From: Paramecium octaurelia
Taxonomy: Eukaryota; Ciliophora; Oligohymenophorea; Peniculida; Parameciidae
Direction of reading: 5' to 3'
Assembly: GCA_905182995.1 (NCBI GenBank)
Contig: CAJJDP010000122.1
Span: 242,589 to 306,588, forward strand
DNA length: 64,000 nucleotides
Shown: piece after piece, positions 58,785 to 64,000 of the stretch
Numbering within the stretch: position 1 is the stretch's first letter
How the letters are laid out: the number at the start of each line of letters is the position of its first letter
The notes under the pieces: model-generated
Database searches by the model: none
Told to the model about the DNA's origin: nothing
What the model saw: only the letters and a program-made list of their open reading frames with translations
Made by a program: the position numbers and the translations under genes

Positions 58785-60601
58785 TCATACTTCTTGAAAG
58801 ATATTATTCACCCATTTGCCTTTGATTTATTTGCCATCCAAAGTTAAGAACACTCCAGTTCCATTTACTTCTCCATTTTTAAAGAGTCCAGTATAGATTT
58901 CAGCATTAGACAAGGTCAATTAACCATATCCATCCTGTCTACCTTCTTTGAAATCTCCATCATATTTGACCCACATATTTCCTAACTTATTAAAATCTTT
59001 ATAATTGAATGGTGCAGTTAGTGGTTACGGATTTTAATTTTTGAGTACTCCTGTACGATGATATCTTATCTGATATTTTATATAAAATTTACTGGTTTTC
59101 AAAGAAGTATCCCTCATAAATAATCTCGTTGTCATCATTAATCAACTTACCTAGCCCTTACTTTTTACCCCCCTAAAATATACCTTCATATGTTAGGCCA
59201 TTAGCTAATGATTCCACTCCAAATCCATCTTAAGTAATGAGTTTCTTGCTGCCTCCTTTTGAAGCTTGTTCTGTTTCGAATTTTTTAAACAAATTCTTTT
59301 TTTGTGTTTAAGGTGAATATGATTCTCTCTTTTAAATAAATGACTTGAATTATGAATTAATATATATACACTTGATGCTTTGGACTCTTTGGAATTTTTT
59401 GATAAGACTTATTTGAGTGATAAATGTGATCCTTTTTGCAATAATGATTAATTAGATAATTAGGATTAGACTTCTGGATGAATAAGCGAGTGCTGCTTTG
59501 TAGTGAAATGAACCTATAAATAGTATATCGTACTGAGTACCTTTTTCTCAATGAAACTATACTAGAAATCTTCGGTAGTCCAAATTTGAGACAGTCTTTT
59601 ACCATTTAATAATTGTTGTAAATTCAATAGATCATCCAACTATAAGAAATCGCATCTCACTTTAGGATCGTAATACAACATAGCTTCTAAAAGCAAGGGT
59701 AATACTTCTCCATATCTCTCTTTAACTTTATTGATTTGATCATTTAAAAGGGTCTGATCAATCATGTAGTCTTTATATAAGGTGATACTCTGACGAACAG
59801 AACATAATTCTAATGTCATCTAAACGAATATGCATATATATTTTTACTAGACCAAGTACAAATACATTGGATTTAAAGAGATCGTAAGATTCCAACTTTT
59901 TATTGTGAATCATTTGCCATTGTTCTGGACTGAGGTATGGGTAATCCTGCAATTTGACTTACTCACCCTTTATTATTTTATCAAATAAAGCATTGAATTC
60001 CATTTCCTAATCTTTGGGGTCAAATAGGGGACTTTGGACTTTCAAAGCGATGGCTCCATTAAGGAGATTGGTGAGATAGATCTTATCAAATTTTAAGGAG
60101 GACAAGGCATGACCTTTAGATTGGAGGAAGGCTTAACTACCGATTAAGGAATCCAGAAAGAATAGTATTTCTCTTTCTTCAAAATATATTTTCTTTCTGA
60201 AGAGTAATTCTTAGGCGAGAGTGGTTTCATAGTAATCTAGAAAGAGTGACAATTTGTATTGGGTGTTAAAGAATTGATCTATTTGTCGATTTTGCATTGC
60301 TAGTGTAAGATGAAGATGAGATACCATGTATGATGAGGAGGTTGGGATGATTGAACCCATAAAATTTGGCTTCATAATATTGTAATGCTTGTTGAAAGTC
60401 TTCTCTCTCTACAAATGTAATAAGTTTATGTACTAATTTAAAATCAAATTGTTTGGGTTCTTTGTACTCTAGTATGTTGACTTTGCCATACAAAGGATGC
60501 TAATAATCGTCTTACACAACTATGAAATCATTGCTAAGTTAGTCAATGATGGTGAGATTGCTGATTTCAACATACGATTTGCATTATTAACATGTTCCCA
60601 T
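58785..60601 (-). CDS. Pseudokinase fused to MORN repeats
   Basis: About 570 residues. Start MGTCQQCKSYVEISNL (60601) has a Gly-2 and Cys that could be N-myristoylated and palmitoylated. A kinase-like domain follows: FYGFNHPNLLIIHGISS (N-lobe), ILFFLDSLIGSQAFLQSKGH (helix E), YLSPEQW (APE region) and RYGEVLPLLLEAMLYYDPKV (helix I). The HRD motif is replaced (KGHALSSLKFDK..LTN) and no DFG is seen, so it should be inactive. After introns at about 59518-59544 and about 59317-59357, MORN repeats follow: GFGVESLANGLTYEGIFQGG, YEGYFFENQ, YDGDFKEGRQDGYGQ and YTGLFKNGEVNGTG. Joining the two halves across the 41-nt intron is probable but unproven. Confidence 0.68.
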
Positions 60602-60822
60602 TAATTAATGATCAAGACAGTTATAATTATTGCTTAATAATCAATTCATTAAATATATTGAGTAAGTCCATTTTGGGGATTTGAGGTTTGAGACGCAAGA
60701 TCATCTAGATCAGAATCTGATAATCCTATGCACTAAATATCCCAAAATCCATAACGATCTATTGGATCTGGATCAGCAATTCATCGAAGTTGTTATTCAA
60801 ATCCCTCACATCCTGCTCCACT

Positions 60823-61290
60823 TCATTCCATTATCTTTTATTATAGACAATCTTACATCAGATCCTGATTTTTATTGATCTTGATTTCGTTAGCTTTGAC
60901 TCTGTACAATGCTCCCAATTGAATGGTGCTGAAGGGAAAGATCTTTTGAGGCGATTTCAAATTCTTCTGTCTTCTCAACAAGGGTTCTTAGAATAGTAAT
61001 TGTGTTTCATCTTGAATGTGTTTGGGACTCAATGATGTGAAACTTTCAGAAACCGTTTTCCGTCTAAACAAGTAAGTTGGACAGAGTAGATAGTCTTGTT
61101 TTCGATTCATTCTCTTGCAATTTAAAGGTTCGATACTTTGTTTGGGTGAATTGGGAACTTTGCGTGGCGAAATCAGAAGTTGAGGTATTTGTTAAGATAT
61201 TTCCTTCAGTTGTTGTAAATGATTCCAAATTTGTTAAGATATTAAGTTCCTACCACCTAAATTACGCGCATCTGGAGTAAATGGAGGCAT
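60823..61290 (-). CDS. Hypothetical basic protein
   Basis: Intronless frame of 155 codons, starting MPPFTPDARNLGGRN. It is Gln, Lys, Arg, Ser and Pro-rich, with KVPNSPKQSIEPLNCKRMNR and KSPQKIFPFSTIQLGALYRV. No domain is known to me. It lies 37 bp after the end of the next gene upstream on the same strand and 221 bp before the pseudokinase gene. Confidence 0.65.
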
Positions 61291-61327
61291 TTACTTTGAA
61301 AAAGTTGTTAAAAATTATAATATAAAT

Positions 61328-62836
61328 TCATCTTATAATCAAATCTCTTGCACTCTTTTAAGCAATATTTACAACAATATCTTTATTAGGTTGGGTTTCC
61401 ACATTCTCAGTGTCCACCATCAAAGGAATATCAGATTGCTAAGTGTTCTCACTTCTAGTCTTCATCCTCTAAACAAAAGGATTCGCTCTACTACTTTCCC
61501 TTAAACTAATATCGTTGTTAAAGCTAATCCAAGGTTTATTTTTAATCTCCTGTTCAATGAATTCCTTACGACATAGGGGACAACATTTTTGAGTTTGTAA
61601 CCATTTGAAGAGACAATGCTAATGAAATAGATGATAACAGGGAGTCAATGAACAATGATCTATGTGATCTCTTTCTGTCAATTTACCTTATTGAGGAGGA
61701 GCCATTGATTCCAAACAAACCACACATTCGACAAATTCACTTAATTAAGGGTACTTATCCACCAGGTCTAAGTAATAGAATTGAGGGAAATATGTTTAGA
61801 TGAAGTCTAAATTAAACCCTTTTTAAATCTCATCGTTCTATTGTTGTTATATTCTTCTTCTCCTTCTATTTCCTCTCGCTTCTCGTTAGACCAATCTGAT
61901 CTACTCTCTTTGTTGTTTCTGTCTTATTTTTCTAAATATCAAGTAAGTGATCAATATGAAACAAGTAAGGAAGATGGATTGCAAGATAGTTTGCAAATGG
62001 TAGGGGTCGTTCTCTTTTAATTGTTCCTTCTCAAAGAGTTCAAAATAGAAAAGTATTGGAAAGGAATGCTAATTGTAAAATCCGATATTCAAAAATGTGC
62101 AATTCATACACATTGATTGATAATAGATTAAATCGCCCTTTAATTGGTAGATTTACTGTTGTATTTTCTTTGGTATTATGTATGCGTCATAATGGATGTT
62201 GGGAACTTCGTGATTTTCTATTCCTTACATTCCCAATCCCATGAGCATTTCAGATGACTGATCACGAATCCTCAACTTTAAAGTATCATTGGAATTCAAT
62301 TGCTTGGTTTCAAAACCAATGTAGACCCATTAAAGTGGTTTGATGATGATGTCATATTGGATTTATAAAACTCCGATTTTCCTCTAGAGTTAGCAAAACC
62401 GTCCGAAGTAGCCGGATTTGCATAAACACTCTTTGTTAATTGAATTACAGGAATTACCTTTTTGAATACAGAAGGAAGGACATTCTCCAGATTGATTATT
62501 GATTAGGATAGAGAAATTAGAGTATTGATTATACGATTAATTTAAGTAACCAGCATAAATGTACAAATCAACAGCAGGTTCAGTAAATATTACATGAATA
62601 TCGTTGTTTGTGATGAATGACTCATGATCATAATTCAGAGATTGTATTTTATCCTATCCTTCTACATAAAATATGTTTTCAAATTTTTTATTGGAAGATG
62701 CCAAAATAAAGGGTTGATTTATGTGTGAGTATAGAGTGACTTGAATTTCGAGTGCAGATTGATTGAAAAGGTAAAGATAGTTAGTTTAGTTTTCTTATGC
62801 TTAAGTCAATAGGATTTATATAATAATAAATAACAT
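61328..62836 (-). CDS. Transmembrane RING-H2 E3 ligase with EGF-like ectodomain
   Basis: Single-pass membrane protein of about 480 residues. A signal peptide (MLFIIIQILLTQA) precedes an N-glycosylatable ectodomain. An EGF-like Cys motif, CPSFCIQKGNSC..CLCKSGYFGRFC (about 62375-62475), lies in its middle. A TM segment (TILQSIFLTCFILITYLIF, about 61935-62000) is followed by a basic cytoplasmic stretch and the RING-H2 finger: CVVCLE, then HCSLTPCYHLFHQHCLFKWL and CCPLCRKEF (about 61570-61735). This layout (secretory signal, luminal domain, TM, RING-H2) is that of Golgi/endosomal E3 ligases. Small introns lie near 61690 and 61860. It follows the next gene upstream by only 7 bp. Confidence 0.85.
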
Positions 62837-62843
62837 TAATAAT

Positions 62844-63407
62844 TCAAAGAGATAGTTATTAAGTTTATAAATTTTCTAAAAATTGTTTAAATTCTTGCAT
62901 ATTTTTATTAGCCCCTTCTAGAGTCTCTTTGATTTGATCCCACTTCTGGGATTTCTGACTATTATGGAATTTGTTGCATTTGTAAGACCCAGGCTCAGTC
63001 TTCAATTTTGGAGTCAGATTTCTATTCAAAATCATCCCTAAAGGTTTCCTGGGAGATTGGGCCTACTGAACTTGTTTGAGTTTCTGCCAAACTTGTTGAG
63101 GCTTACTATTAAATTACAAATCAATTACGACATCAAATTTGTCCAATCTCGGCAATGGCCCGTCTGGAGGTACTCCTCTAAAGGGTTTGTCTAATTATTT
63201 TTCAAGAGTCATCTCCAATAGAACACGAGCATATAATAAAGAATTCTATTTCCAAATAAAATTGTGTGTTGGAGTTCTCACTTTATCTAACCATTGCAAT
63301 ATCCTTATTCTGAGATGTTTATCATTGATCTTCTAACAACCATTATAGATCTTGTTGATAGTGTCATTTAATTCTAAATCCAGAGTTTCTGCTCTTGGAG
63401 AATTCAT
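62844..63407 (-). CDS. DUF4485-type protein (CEP112/ARMC-like domain)
   Basis: Intronless, 187 codons, start MNSPRAETLDLELNDTI at 63407. The N-terminal half LRIRILQWLDKVRT, NSLLYARVLLEMTLEKQLDK and PFRGVPPDGPLPRL matches the pattern of DUF4485, a helical domain present at the start of centrosomal protein CEP112 and relatives. The C-terminal half is basic (SPRKPLGMILNRNLTPKLKT; FHNSQKSQKWDQIKE). A centriolar or ciliary role is suggested by the family only. The ATG overlaps the stop of the preceding gene (ATGA). Confidence 0.7.
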
Positions 63408-64000
63408 TAATTTAACGGATAATATTAATAATTTATCAATCCTCTGCGGTCCAATTCCTCCACAATATAGTTATTAATAATCTCTTCCTTTGGTATTTCT
63501 AAGGGCAATGGTCTCAACAACAAGGCCAATCCTTTTTTCTTACTGTCATGATAGACTGTTCGAAAAGCATCAAAGTCCTAATTCCATTTCTGTAACACAT
63601 TAGTAAATAATTTCTTATATATAAACATTATAAATTATCTATTAAAATGATAATAATAAATTCTATACTAATCATGAATTAAGTAATGAAGGGGATCCCT
63701 CTTGTTCTTATTCTTTTCCTGCTGCTACTATTGCTAAAGAGGCAGTTGCGATATTGATTGCTACTTCATCTTCAAGATGTCCCCATAGATCTGTTTGCAT
63801 TGATGGGATATGGCAATCTTCATCGAAGCCATGAATTCCAACCTTTTATTCTTGTGTCTAACAAGCATGTTGATGCATTTTTTAACTAAATCCAAATGAT
63901 CACTTACTTAGATTAACAGTGTGTAAGCCCTTTGTGACTTTATAATAGCTTCGGATGTTTTGTCTCAGAATTTCGATGATAATATGGTGACTCTTCTATT
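63404..64000 (-). CDS. Partial gene at right edge, unknown function
   Basis: The 5' end lies beyond base 64000. The visible part has EAIIKSQRAYTLLIQVSDHL, KKCINMLVRHKNKRLEFMAS and QCKQIYGDILKMKQQSISQL, a Gln-rich run, then FDAFRTVYHDSKKKGLALLL and EEIINNYIVEELDRRGLINY. An upstream TGA in this frame near 63970 implies an intron there. The frame ends at TGA 63404-63406, which overlaps the ATG of the DUF4485 gene by 2 bp (ATGA arrangement). Helical and charged; no domain recognised. Confidence 0.6.

Noticed and set aside
1-64000. CRISPR arrays, insertion sequences, phage genes, tRNA or rRNA genes, telomeric repeats
   Set aside because: None seen; the window is ordinary gene-dense ciliate macronuclear DNA apart from the snoRNA array.

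Overview
The window is ciliate macronuclear DNA, almost certainly from a Paramecium. It is very AT-rich. Proteins run through in-frame TAA and TAG codons, read as Gln, and end only at TGA. Genes are interrupted by tiny introns of about 20-30 nt that start GTA and mostly end TAG. Intergenic gaps are often under 100 bp. A secretory trichocyst matrix protein gene and the ciliary genes IFT52 and SAXO-like fit this. All models below use TAA/TAG=Gln, TGA=stop and tiny introns, read by eye; exon edges may be off by a few bases.

Layout. 1-5.1 kb: three minus-strand membrane-protein genes (NRF-6-like acyltransferase, choline-transporter-like protein, small unknown membrane protein). 5.2-8.2 kb: a serine carboxypeptidase and a coiled-coil protein. 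8.2-11.1 kb: IFT52 and the ribosome-assembly nuclease NOB1, divergent with 25 bp between start codons. 11.1-18.7 kb: a repeat-motif protein, a cyclic-nucleotide-binding protein, a SAXO-like axonemal protein, a coiled-coil protein, a SKP1-like protein and an unknown. 19-24.6 kb: a heat-shock factor, a FYVE-finger protein, a UBA-like protein and a coiled-coil protein. 25.2-26.1 kb: a RING protein and a tiny Cys-tailed protein with 18 bp between start codons.

26.4-27.2 kb holds no protein gene but a minus-strand array of about eight C/D-box snoRNA-like units, one a clear U24 (SNORD24/snR24) homologue. 28.4-33.7 kb: an EAG/CNG-type K+ channel, a trichocyst matrix protein and a Ser-rich protein. 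At 33.85-36.48 kb a 1314-bp segment occurs twice, joined by a single N. This looks like an unmerged contig overlap; it yields a truncated and a complete copy of a TEY-type MAP kinase gene. 37.5-50.7 kb: mostly minus-strand genes for coiled-coil proteins, a SAM-domain zinc protein, and two more members of the tiny Cys-tailed family first seen at 25.8 kb. 51.8-56.8 kb: a secreted or vesicular protein of about 1600 residues, very rich in Gln and Glu. 57.6 kb: an intronless dipeptide epimerase of the enolase superfamily. 58.8-64 kb: tightly packed minus-strand genes for a pseudokinase-MORN protein, an unknown, an EGF/RING membrane protein, a DUF4485-type protein and a partial gene at the right edge.

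There is no operon logic. Genes act in unrelated processes: cilia, secretion, signalling, protein turnover and ribosome maturation. The most notable items are the snoRNA array, whose guides match conserved rRNA strings, the dispersed small-protein family, the pseudokinase-MORN fusion and the assembly duplication.
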